A DNA stretch of 64,000 nt, taken from assembly GCF_011440375.1 (NCBI RefSeq), contig NZ_JAAOIR010000001.1, positions 1,612,001-1,676,000 of the forward strand. Reading direction: 5' to 3'. Positions 17,438 through 24,732 of the stretch are shown here, one piece after another (within the stretch, counting starts at the first letter, position 1; each line of letters begins with the position of its first letter). The translations under genes and the position numbers were made by a program. The notes under the pieces are model-generated. The model searched no databases. It had not been told where the DNA came from and was given only the letters and a program-made list of their open reading frames with translations. This stretch comes from Halorubellus sp. JP-L1. Lineage in GTDB: Archaea; Halobacteriota; Halobacteria; Halobacteriales; Natrialbaceae.

Positions 17438-17674
17438 CTACGTCTCACAGACTGCTTCGCGAAGTTCGTCGAGGAGCGTCGGATGATGCTCCGCAAGCAA
17501 CGCCACATCCTCCGGCAACTCGTCCCGGATGCGACTCCTGATACGCGAAGCCGCCTGATGCTTCCGCGTATCCCCGTGCTCCTCAGCAATCTGCTCGCGC
17601 TCCGTCTCCGTCAACAAGGCACGCGTCTTCGCCATACCGTCGCCTGCACGAGCGAGCCCATTAGCAGTACCCAT
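17438..17674 (-). CDS. small haloarchaeal protein with an LLTETEREQIA motif
   Basis: A 78-residue protein (65 if the internal methionine at 17635 is used). The core MAKTRALLTETEREQIAEEHG...ASRIRSRIRDELPEDVALLAEHHPTLLDELREAVC resembles a short helical domain found as a free protein or at the N terminus of many haloarchaeal proteins of unknown role. A TATA-like cttaaaatta lies about 30 bp upstream of the ATG at 17674, favouring a leaderless transcript from there. A 16-bp palindrome lies between that element and the start, so regulation by a dimeric factor, possibly this protein or its neighbour, is plausible. Divergent from the nuclease gene. Confidence 0.6.
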   Translation of the reverse strand: MGTANGLARAGDGMAKTRALLTETEREQIAEEHGDTRKHQAASRIRSRIRDELPEDVALLAEHHPTLLDELREAVCET

Positions 17675-17684
17675 CGACCCATAC

Positions 17685-17700
17685 TTAGCACATGTGCTAA
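17685..17700. promoter_or_regulatory. 16-bp perfect palindrome in a divergent promoter region
   Basis: ttagcacatgtgctaa is a perfect palindrome. It is nested in outer arms atactta (17681) and taagtat (17704). It lies between two divergent genes and overlaps the expected promoter elements of both, so it reads as an operator. The binding protein is unknown. Confidence 0.65.
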
Positions 17701-17770
17701 TTTTAAGTATTTTCAGCGTGTGATTTCGGGTGAAACGATAGGAGAGTTCTACGGGAACCAGCACACGAGT

Positions 17771-18460
17771 ATGAACGAGAAAATGGAGTATGCAGACTTA
17801 CGCGAGGCGGTGAAATCGTATGCGGTAGAGCACGGCGAGCCACCGACGACCGAGGAAGCAGCAAACGACGGAAGGTTTCCATCTCTCGCGACCATTTACA
17901 AGAGACTCGATGGATCCTGGAACGACCTGTTGGAGGACGCAGGCCTGAAGCGAGGACACGTGGGGGAGTACGGACCAGCCGAAGCAACTGATATGTTGCA
18001 GGACATGCGTGCCGTTCTGCATACTGTCGAGAGCAGTTACCTCACGACACGGCAGTACGCAGAGAATGGCTCGTACGCCGACGATACAATTAAGGAGACG
18101 TTCGGGTCGTGGCGTGAAGCGTGCGAACGAGCGAAGATCGACGCTGGTGAGAAGTACGGAGTGAGGTGTGAGGGACCGCGCGGTTCGACGCTTGAGAGTC
18201 GTCAGGAACTGAAAATCGCGGAGTTACTCCACGAGCGTGATATCGAGTACGAGGTCCATCCGGATCTGGATGGAACGTCCTGGGTTGGTGACTTTTACCT
18301 TTCGGCGTTCGAGCTGTGGGTCGAAGTGAACGGATTTGCCGATGGCGAACGACCGAACGCAGCCGATTTCGAGCAAAAACTCAAGCACTACGAGGAGCAG
18401 GGGCTAGATTGCGTCGTCCTCGAATCACCCGAAGAACTAGTGGCCGAGATTCGGGCTTGA
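17771..18460 (+). CDS. HEAR-repeat protein with PD-(D/E)XK/Vsr-like nuclease domain
   Basis: A 229-residue protein. The first ~115 residues contain two homing-endonuclease-associated repeats, DNA-binding helical units: SYAVEHGEPPTTEEAANDGRF...TIYKRLDGSWNDLLEDAGL and YLTTRQYAENGSYADDTIKETFGSWREACERAKI. The C-terminal ~85 residues look like a small restriction-type nuclease related to Vsr/DUF559: TLESRQELKIAELL (Glu), WVGDFYLSAFELWVEVNGF (core Asp ... Glu-x-Asn) and FEQKLKHYEEQGLDCVVL. The gene is less G+C-rich than its neighbours, suggesting transfer. The ATG at 17771 follows a ~45-70-nt leader from the palindromic promoter. Role unknown; defence or mobile-element function are inferences. Confidence 0.75.
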   Translation: MNEKMEYADLREAVKSYAVEHGEPPTTEEAANDGRFPSLATIYKRLDGSWNDLLEDAGLKRGHVGEYGPAEATDMLQDMRAVLHTVESSYLTTRQYAENGSYADDTIKETFGSWREACERAKIDAGEKYGVRCEGPRGSTLESRQELKIAELLHERDIEYEVHPDLDGTSWVGDFYLSAFELWVEVNGFADGERPNAADFEQKLKHYEEQGLDCVVLESPEELVAEIRA

Positions 18461-18541
18461 AGTGGAGGAATCTAACGGTCTCGCGTCGCTGTCGTACGTA
18501 TCCGGCAGACTCAAGGGGGATTGACCGCAAATCCCGGTAGA

Positions 18542-18661
18542 GGGCCCTTAGCTTAGTCTGGTTAGAGCACTCGGCTCATATCAGTTGCTTGACGCAGTCG
18601 CGGCGGGGTGTCAAGACTGTGGGACACCGAGTGGTCGGTGGTTCAAATCCGCCAGGGCCCA
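18542..18661 (+). tRNA. tRNA-Met (CAT), elongator, with 45-nt intron
   Basis: Exons give acceptor GGGCCCU/AGGGCCC, D stem GCUU/GAGC, anticodon stem CUCGG/CCGAG, loop CUCAUAA and T arm GGUGG-UUCAAAU-CCGCC with discriminator A. The intron lies between positions 37 and 38, at 18581-18625, the canonical archaeal site cut by the splicing endonuclease. Haloarchaeal elongator tRNA-Met is known to carry an intron. Mature length is 75 nt. Confidence 0.93.
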
Positions 18662-18869
18662 TCTAGAGTCGGTCCAAGAGACGTCTCGTTATCGATTCTG
18701 GCTCGTATTCCGGTATTCCGGACTGCGGTAAGTGATGGGGCAGAGCAGGTTCAGGAGTCTGGACACTTCGCTCTGCCGTTGCGCCGCCTCGTCGTTTCGG
18801 GGCGTCGCCGCTTGCAGTGGAAGGCCCAACTCGTAACCAACGGTGACTGCTAGAGGGAGCGATACTGCC

Positions 18870-19343
18870 ATGAAACGACGCACCTTCCTGGCGGTAACAG
18901 GAGCAACAGCAGCGAGCGTCGCGCTCGCCGGATGCGGCGAACCCGCCCAAGATAACGGCGACGGCGGCGGCAACGGTGGCGGCGACGACGACGTCGATTT
19001 CGACGCCGTCGAAGGGGAGACCGGCGAGACGGCGGACAACCTCGCGCTAACGAGTACCACCATGGTCGAAACCTCGCGCGGCGTGGCCGTGATGGGAACC
19101 GTCGAGAACACCGGTGAGACGGCCTACGACTTCGTCGAGGTCGAGGTGACGCTGAACGACGGTGACAGTACCATCGGTGAGGTGGCCGACACCAGCGATG
19201 ACGAACTCGACGGCCTCGGTGCCGGTGAGCTCTGGCGCTTCATGACCAGCTTCGACGGCGAAGAGATGTACGCGGCGACCGGGTACACGGTCAATATCGA
19301 CGGCGAGCTCGCGAACGGCGGGACCGAAACGACTAGCAGCTGA
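18870..19343 (+). CDS. lipoprotein with FxLYD domain
   Basis: A 157-residue lipoprotein with MKRRTFLAVTGATAASVALAGC (twin-arginine signal and AGC lipobox), a Gly/Asp-rich linker, then a ~100-residue beta domain. The segment GVAVMGTVENTGETAYDFVEVEVTLNDGDSTIGEVADTS matches the FxLYD domain, an immunoglobulin-like extracellular fold of unknown ligand. The start at 18870 opens the signal peptide. It is monocistronic and just downstream of tRNA-Met. Confidence 0.8.
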   Translation: MKRRTFLAVTGATAASVALAGCGEPAQDNGDGGGNGGGDDDVDFDAVEGETGETADNLALTSTTMVETSRGVAVMGTVENTGETAYDFVEVEVTLNDGDSTIGEVADTSDDELDGLGAGELWRFMTSFDGEEMYAATGYTVNIDGELANGGTETTSS

Positions 19344-19644
19344 GCGGCTTCGTCGGATGACCGGTCGACTTCTCGAGGGATGGAGTAGCCAGTCCGCTTT
19401 GCTGTCCTCGCCGCGTTTCCGCGTTCTCTCTCGGTAACCTCGCCGAAAGAACCCGAGTACGGTATCCGAGACGTGCAGAAGTCCCGCAGGGAATCCAACG
19501 ACGAGACCACCGAACCAGTACGCAAAGCGGACGATGTCGAGAGGAGGGGGGGATATGGTCATCGTTGAAACCCGCCGCTATGAGAGAGATCGCACCTGGC
19601 GAATTGCGTGAGACTCTTTGTCGTGCGCTGGATAGGGGGCGTCG
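19344..19644. other. intergenic, no gene seen
   Basis: About 300 bp between the FxLYD lipoprotein and the 44-residue protein. I see no convincing gene, RNA or repeat in it. Confidence 0.5.
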
Positions 19645-19779
19645 ATGAGTGGGTACTACGTCATGGTAGGCGATCGCGAGGTCGAGGGACCGTTCGAGTC
19701 GCGGAAGGAGGCCAAGCGGCGCGCGGACGAGTTGAACATGAACGAGGTCGGGACGAACTACACGGTGGCGAAGGCGTAG
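19645..19779 (+). CDS. 44-residue conserved-looking microprotein
   Basis: A short ORF starting MSGYYVMVGDREVEGPFESR and continuing KEAKRRADELNMNEVGTNYTVAKA. The pattern of a beta hairpin (YYVMVGDREVEGPF) followed by a helix and a final strand looks like a real folded miniature domain, and the codon use is typical of the host. Similar tiny proteins occur in haloarchaea, recalled from memory only. No function is known. It precedes the aminopeptidase gene by 88 bp on the same strand. Confidence 0.65.
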   Translation: MSGYYVMVGDREVEGPFESRKEAKRRADELNMNEVGTNYTVAKA

Positions 19780-19867
19780 CGCCGGCCGTTCGCGCTGGCC
19801 GTCCGACACAGGGTTCGAGAGTTCTGGATGCGGACTGGTTTTGTGGGCGGCGGCGTTGGGTGGGGGT

Positions 19868-20965
19868 ATGGACGACCGTGTTCGAGAGCACGCCGAGGTG
19901 CTCGTGGATTGGAGTGCGCGCGTGGAGGAGGGCGACGACGTGATCGTGAGCGTGAGCGAGGGCTGTCACGACCTGGCGGTGGCGGTGTCCGAGGCGCTCG
20001 GGGAGCGTGGGGCGAACGTGGTGACGCTTTACTCGTCGGCGGAGGCGAACCGCGCGTACTTGCGGGCGCACGACGACGAGTTCGGGCTGGGCGAGCACGA
20101 GCTGGCGCTCGTCGAGAGCGCGGACGTGGGGATCCGGATCGGTGGGGGTCGGAACACGAGCGCGATGGTGGACGTGGACGCGGCGACGCGCGCGGCGAGT
20201 TCGAAGGCGTCGGAGGCGGTTCGGGAGGCGTGGATGGACCTGGATTACGTGTCGACGCTGCATCCGACGCGGTCGCTCGCGCAGCAGGCGGAGATGTCCT
20301 ACGAGGCGTACCAGGAGTTCGTGTACGACGCGATTCTCCGGGATTGGCAGGCGCTCGCGGACGAGATGGCGCAGCTGAAGGAGATCCTCGACGCGGGCAG
20401 CGAGGTCCGACTGGTGATCGGCGACCACACGGACGTCTCGATGTCGATCGAGGGGCGGACGGCGGTGAACTCGGCGGCGAGCGTCGCCTACAATTCGAGT
20501 AACCTCCCGAGTGGGGAGGTGTTCACAGCGCCGTACGACACGGAGGGCGAGGTGTGCTTCGACGTGCCGATGACGTTCCGCGGGAAGACCGTGCGGGACG
20601 TCCGGCTCGCGTTCGAGGACGGCGAGGTCGTGGAGTACTCGGCGGGGCACAACGAGGACGTCCTGGGGGAGATTCTCGACACGGACGATGGCGCGCGGCG
20701 ACTGGGCGAACTCGGGATCGGGATGAATCCGGGCATCGATCGGTTCACGGACAACATCCTGTTCGACGAGAAGATGCGTGACACCGTCCACCTCGCGGTC
20801 GGGCGGGCGTACGACGCGAACCTCCCCGAGGGCGAAGACGGGAACCATTCGGCGGTGCACGTGGACATGATCGCGGACGTGAGCGAGGACTCGCGCCTGG
20901 AGGTCGACGGCGAGGTCGTCCAGCGCGACGGCGTGTTCAGGTGGGAGGACAAATTTACGGCGTAG
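19868..20965 (+). CDS. M29 family aminopeptidase
   Basis: A 365-residue thermophilic-type aminopeptidase of family M29, which uses two metal ions to release N-terminal amino acids. Signature segments are SEANRAYLR, FTAPYDTEGEVCFDVP, AGHNEDVLGEIL, ELGIGMNPGIDRFTDNILFDEKM, HLAVGRAYD and HSAVHVDMIAD; the last three hold the His/Tyr/Asp metal ligands. The ATG at 19868 is preferred to 19841, which adds a Gly-rich stretch. Length is near the family norm. Predicted cytoplasmic. Confidence 0.9.
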   Translation: MDDRVREHAEVLVDWSARVEEGDDVIVSVSEGCHDLAVAVSEALGERGANVVTLYSSAEANRAYLRAHDDEFGLGEHELALVESADVGIRIGGGRNTSAMVDVDAATRAASSKASEAVREAWMDLDYVSTLHPTRSLAQQAEMSYEAYQEFVYDAILRDWQALADEMAQLKEILDAGSEVRLVIGDHTDVSMSIEGRTAVNSAASVAYNSSNLPSGEVFTAPYDTEGEVCFDVPMTFRGKTVRDVRLAFEDGEVVEYSAGHNEDVLGEILDTDDGARRLGELGIGMNPGIDRFTDNILFDEKMRDTVHLAVGRAYDANLPEGEDGNHSAVHVDMIADVSEDSRLEVDGEVVQRDGVFRWEDKFTA

Positions 20966-21178
20966 CGCGGCGCTCGCTTCGCTCGCGCAGTAGACGAACA
21001 GCGACTACCTCGACGGGACCGACGCCTCGCGGGTCGCTACGCTCCCCCCTCGGCGGTCGCGCGGCGCTCGCTTCGCTCGCGCAGTAGTACGAACAGCGAC
21101 TACCTGGACGGTACCGACGCCTCGCGGCTCGCTACGCTCCCCGCTCGGCGGTCGCGCGGCGCTCGCTTCGCTCGCGCC
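20966..21178. repeat. tandem ~95-bp repeats between convergent genes
   Basis: Two near-identical units (20966-21059, 94 bp; 21060-21154, 95 bp) and the first 24 bp of a third follow the aminopeptidase stop directly. Each contains a short inverted element (gcgctcgcttcgctcgcgc). The array fills the space to the converging methyltransferase gene. Confidence 0.9.
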
Positions 21179-21181
21179 GCG

Positions 21182-21760
21182 TCAGGCGTCGATGCGTGCG
21201 GTGAGTTCGAGCCAGCGGTCGCCGCTGGCTGTGACGGTGACGTCGTCGTAGTCGGCGTCGGTTGCGAGCGCGCGGAGTTCCGCTGGGGTGTAGCGTTCGA
21301 AGTGGCGGTCGTCGTCGCTGTGGCGGTCTGTCCCCTGGCGTTTGAGGGTGGCGACGAGCGTTCCGGGGGCGTCGAGGACGCGACGGAACTCGCGGAGGGT
21401 CCCAGGGACGTCGTCGCGGGGGACGTGGAGGAGGCTCGCGCACGCCCAGACGCCGTCGAACGCGTTCGACTGGAAGGGGAGGGTGCGCATGTCGCCGCGG
21501 ACGAACGGTGCGTCGACGGTGTCGCGAGCGCGCTGGAGGAAGGCGGTGGTGAGGTCGAAGCCGACGACGTCGTACCCGTGGTCTGTGAACGTCGCGGTGT
21601 CGGGTCCGGGCCCGCAGCCGACGTCGAGGAGGCGGGGGCCTGGGAACTTCGGGTCGACGTCGTCCCAGAAGCGAGCGGCGATCGATTCGGTCTCGTACTT
21701 CTCGACGTACGCTCCGGCGTCGGTCTCGTACGCTCGGGTCGTGCGTGCGAGTTCGTCCAT
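21182..21760 (-). CDS. class I SAM-dependent methyltransferase
   Basis: A 192-residue small-molecule-type methyltransferase. Motif I is RLLDVGCGPGPDTATF (residues ~43-58) with GFDLTTAFLQRAR after strand 2 and MRTLPFQSNAFDGVWACASLLHVPRDD as motifs II-III. The C-terminal part contains RYTPAELRAL, common in this family. The substrate cannot be deduced. The ATG at 21760 gives the compact family length; the longer ORF start at 21913 adds a basic, unrelated region. Confidence 0.85.
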   Translation of the reverse strand: MDELARTTRAYETDAGAYVEKYETESIAARFWDDVDPKFPGPRLLDVGCGPGPDTATFTDHGYDVVGFDLTTAFLQRARDTVDAPFVRGDMRTLPFQSNAFDGVWACASLLHVPRDDVPGTLREFRRVLDAPGTLVATLKRQGTDRHSDDDRHFERYTPAELRALATDADYDDVTVTASGDRWLELTARIDA

Positions 21761-22233
21761 ACGGCCGCAGTCTCGGACGACGGAGAGGTATCTTTCGGGT
21801 CCTGTCGAGGAATCGGTCCGCGTCACCGAGCCCGCATCGTAGCCTCGCCCTCTCCCAACCGACGCTGCGCTCGCTACGCTCGCGCAGCGACCTGTGTGAG
21901 AGCAAGCTCTCACATGCTCCCGCTCGTTTCACTCGCGGAAACCTCGCACGGTACGACGCAGCCGCGCTCCCCGCCGGATCACGGCTACGATACCGCGCGC
22001 CAGCCGGTCCTCGAACGCTCGATTCGACTAGCGCCCGGGCCGGTCGAAGCGCGCGCGGAACGGCGCGCGCTTCGAGCAGGGGGAGGGCGGGGCGCGGTGC
22101 GGTGCGGTCGCGGTGGCGGCGGTGCGGTCGCGGTGGCGGTGCGGTCGCGGTGGCGGCGGTGCGGTCGTCGCTCCCCGCCACCGTCCACCGTTCGATGGTC
22201 ACCTGCACGGTCACCTTTTCATCAACGTTTTGC
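21761..22233. other. repeat- and hairpin-rich non-coding region
   Basis: No gene is seen. The region contains a perfect 9-bp-arm hairpin (tgtgagagcaagctctcaca, 21895-21914), a 13-bp-arm inverted repeat (22044-22075, arms tcgaagcgcgcgc) and an irregular tandem array of ~17-20-bp units based on ggtgcggtcgcggtggc from 22101 to about 22170. Confidence 0.7.
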
Positions 22234-22282
22234 GAGCGACGGCCGCGACCCGCGCTCCGCGCGGGTCGCACAGCCGTCGCTC
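22234..22282 (-). terminator. strong hairpin after rnpB
   Basis: Arms gagcgacggc (22234) and gccgtcgctc (22273) enclose a second stem gcgacccgcg/cgcgggtcgc. It lies just beyond the 3' end of RNase P RNA on its strand and is followed there by an A-rich tract. It probably stabilises or terminates the transcript; archaeal terminators are usually U tracts, so the role is uncertain. Confidence 0.45.
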
Positions 22283-22296
22283 GACAAAAGGTTGTG

Positions 22297-22618
22297 GGTT
22301 GAGAGGAGTAAGCCCCCTTCTGTTCGGCCCGGCATTCGGCTGAGCGTCCACGTCCGTGTCCGGGCTACCTTGTGGCGTGGACTTGCACCGGCGAGGATTC
22401 GCCGTTCCATCCGTTCTCACCGGTCAGCGCTCTGCGGGTTAACTCCCTTCCCTCGCGGGTCGGTTCGCGCGCGTCCTTGCTCGCGGTGAGGGGTGTCGTT
22501 TCTGTTCCAGCGCCAGCGGTCTCCCGCTCTGGACTTGCGTCCAGTCGCCTGCCCGGACGGTGGGGGGACTTTCCTCGCTCGCCCCGCGAGGGGCAGCGGT
22601 GGCCGGGCTCTCTCTACC
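22297..22618 (-). ncRNA. rnpB: RNase P RNA
   Basis: The minus strand carries the conserved core of archaeal RNase P RNA, the ribozyme that trims tRNA 5' leaders. The CR-I block is gaggaaagtcc (about 22563-22574) and the CR-V block near the 3' end is acagaagggggcttac. The ends pair as P1: GGUAGAGAG at 22610-22618 with CUCUCAACC at 22297-22305, with one A-A mismatch. A TATA-like cttaac about 26-30 bp before 22618 agrees with this 5' end. Other family blocks seen are the loop tggcgctggaacagaaacgac and ggtgcaagtccacgcc. Ends are inferred from the P1 pairing. Confidence 0.9.
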
Positions 22619-22712
22619 GATTCCCCCTAGGGAGGTACGGGGGTTAAGTCCGGCGGTGCGGGCTCGTGGCGAAACGAAAGCGTTCAAGAGCGTTCCTGCC
22701 CGTAATAGGTGT

Positions 22713-23324
22713 ATGTCGAAGGCGACCACCGCCAGTTTCTCGTATGATGACGGTGCGCGAGCGGTCGAACTCGCTCGCGAATCCGTCGAGTCGTTCGTCG
22801 TCAACGGACAGCGCGAACAGCCGGGGAGTATGCGGGACGCCTTCTACGAGCGAACCGGTGCGTTCGTTCGACTCGAGTCGACGCGAGGACGCGGGAGTCT
22901 CCGCGGTTGCGCGGGCGGATACGAGAGCGACGAGCGCGTCGGGCACGTCATCGTGGACGCCGCCATCGAAGCGGCGAGCGAAGATTCCTGTGGCTCCGAG
23001 ATCACGCCCTCGGAGCTGGACAACCTCACGGTGTCGCTGTGTTACGTGAACAACGTCGTGTTGACGGACGACCCCGTGGCGGACATCGAGATCGGTCGGC
23101 ACGGCGCGGCGATCGACACCGGCGCCGAGTCGGGGTGGCTCTACCCGACGGTTCCCCTCGAGCACGGATGGAGCGCGGAGGAGTACTTGGCGCGCGTCTG
23201 CCGGAAGGCGGGGCTGGCACCGAACGCGTACGAGCGCGAGGACGTGATGGTGACGCTGTTCGACGGACAGGTGTTCCGCGAGCGAAAGCCTCACGGGAGC
23301 ATCCAGGAACTGGGATCGCCGTAA
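22713..23324 (+). CDS. AMMECR1-domain protein
   Basis: A 203-residue AMMECR1 (TIGR00296-type) protein. Diagnostic segments are AFVRLESTRGRGSLRGCAGGYES, close to the family's LRGCIG motif, then VSLCYVNNV and IEIGRHGAAIDTGAESGWLYPTVPLEHGWSAEEYLARVCRKAGL. The fold is conserved across archaea, bacteria and eukaryotes; biochemical function is unsettled. The start at 22713 is leaderless-like and begins a typical N terminus. Divergent from rnpB. Confidence 0.9.
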   Translation: MSKATTASFSYDDGARAVELARESVESFVVNGQREQPGSMRDAFYERTGAFVRLESTRGRGSLRGCAGGYESDERVGHVIVDAAIEAASEDSCGSEITPSELDNLTVSLCYVNNVVLTDDPVADIEIGRHGAAIDTGAESGWLYPTVPLEHGWSAEEYLARVCRKAGLAPNAYEREDVMVTLFDGQVFRERKPHGSIQELGSP

Positions 23325-23548
23325 CGGGGTCGAGTCTCCTTCTATCGGTCGCCACGTCGACGAGTCCCGACCGTAGTCGACCGACCGGTGCTTGAAGTAC
23401 GATGCGGCGGCGACGGTCGGCGTGCCCGAGACGAGGGTGCGTCGGCGTCAAGGCGGGTGCGTGACTCGCGTCGACGCGAGCGGCCGCGACGAGTCACCTG
23501 CTCGCCATCTGACGTTCGACCCAGCGTAGCGTGTCGCGACGTTCGATC

Positions 23549-24694
23549 TCAGAAGTCGACGCGCTTCGCGTCGGCGAGACAGCGGTCGGTGGCATCCTCG
23601 AGGTCGAACTCGCGAACGATCTCGCCGTCGTCGACGAGCGGCTCGAGGAGTGGCGTGCCGTCCGTGGGGCCGGGGCGGTCGGCGAGCGCGACGTGATGCT
23701 CGCCGTCGTCGGTCCGATAGACTTGCTTCACGCCGGCGAGCTTCCCGCGCTTGGCGACTGGGTCGCCGTCGACCGCGACGATGTCGAGCGCGAAGTCGAC
23801 GGGGTCGGCGTCCGTGATCGCGCTCCCGACGCCGAAGCCGTCGGCGACCGACCGGAGCGCGCGGAGTTCCTCGGGGCCGAGGCCGCCGCTGACGAAGACG
23901 TCGACTTCGTCGTGCCCGCGGACGTCTAGCTCCCACTGGACCTCGCGGACGATGTGCGCGAAGTCGCCGCGGCGACTGCCGGTGGTGTCGAGGCGGACGC
24001 CGTCGAGGCGGTCACCGAGCGCCTCGATCGCTCGCAGCACCTCGTCCTTCTCGTCGGTGAACGTGTCACAGAGCGCGATCCGGGGGACGTCCTCGGGCGC
24101 GGCGTCGTCGAACGCCCGCCAGGCGTCCTCCTGGTTGCCGCGGCCGAAGCACAGCATGAGCGCGTGCGGCATCGTCCCGCTGGCTTCGCGGCCGAGGACG
24201 TCGCCAGCGGCGACGTGACTGAATCCGTCGAGACCGGCGACGAGCGCTGCGCGTTCGACGACCGCGGCGATGCTCGGGTGGACGTGACGCGCACCGAACG
24301 AGAGGACGTTCGAGTCCGGGGCGGCGCGGCGCGCACGCAGTGCGCCGGTCGCGAACCCGCTGGCGTGCGAGAGGAATCCCAGGAGCGACGTCTCCAGGCG
24401 TGCGAACTCGCGGTACGCGCCCTCGATCCGGAGTACGGGGCCGCCGTCGAACAGGCGACCTTCGCGAATGGCGTGGGCGTCGACGTCCCGGCCTTCGAGG
24501 AGCACCGCGGCGTCCTTCACGCCCGCGAGCACCTCGAACTCGCCGTCCGGGAACTGGTCGGCTGTCACTTCCGCGACGACGTGCGGGTTCCGGTCCGCGG
24601 CCTCGAGCGCTTCGACGGTCCGGTCGAAGTACGCGTCCGTCGCACGCCCCGAGCGGACGTCGCCCTCGGCGATCGTGTCGAACGACTCGGTCAT
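23549..24694 (-). CDS. pncB: nicotinate phosphoribosyltransferase
   Basis: A 381-residue type II phosphoribosyltransferase of the archaeal nicotinate branch, converting nicotinate plus PRPP to nicotinate mononucleotide for NAD salvage. Signatures are the early ATDAYF (with Tyr), the VLSFGARHVHPSIA core, DTFTDEKDEVLRA, the substrate loop GVRLDTTGSRRGDF, VFVSGGLGPEELRAL and FGVGSAITDADPVDFALDIVAVDG. Length fits the archaeal form. A nicotinamidase-like gene lies about 3.3 kb away and would supply its substrate. Confidence 0.9.
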   Translation of the reverse strand: MTESFDTIAEGDVRSGRATDAYFDRTVEALEAADRNPHVVAEVTADQFPDGEFEVLAGVKDAAVLLEGRDVDAHAIREGRLFDGGPVLRIEGAYREFARLETSLLGFLSHASGFATGALRARRAAPDSNVLSFGARHVHPSIAAVVERAALVAGLDGFSHVAAGDVLGREASGTMPHALMLCFGRGNQEDAWRAFDDAAPEDVPRIALCDTFTDEKDEVLRAIEALGDRLDGVRLDTTGSRRGDFAHIVREVQWELDVRGHDEVDVFVSGGLGPEELRALRSVADGFGVGSAITDADPVDFALDIVAVDGDPVAKRGKLAGVKQVYRTDDGEHHVALADRPGPTDGTPLLEPLVDDGEIVREFDLEDATDRCLADAKRVDF

Positions 24695-24732
24695 ACCACG
24701 GGCTTGGACCGGGCACGCGAAAAGAGGGCCGG

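Noticed and set aside
22560-22712. An upstream extension of the AMMECR1 protein
   Set aside because: It overlaps the conserved 5' part and promoter of RNase P RNA on the other strand; the protein family starts at 22713.
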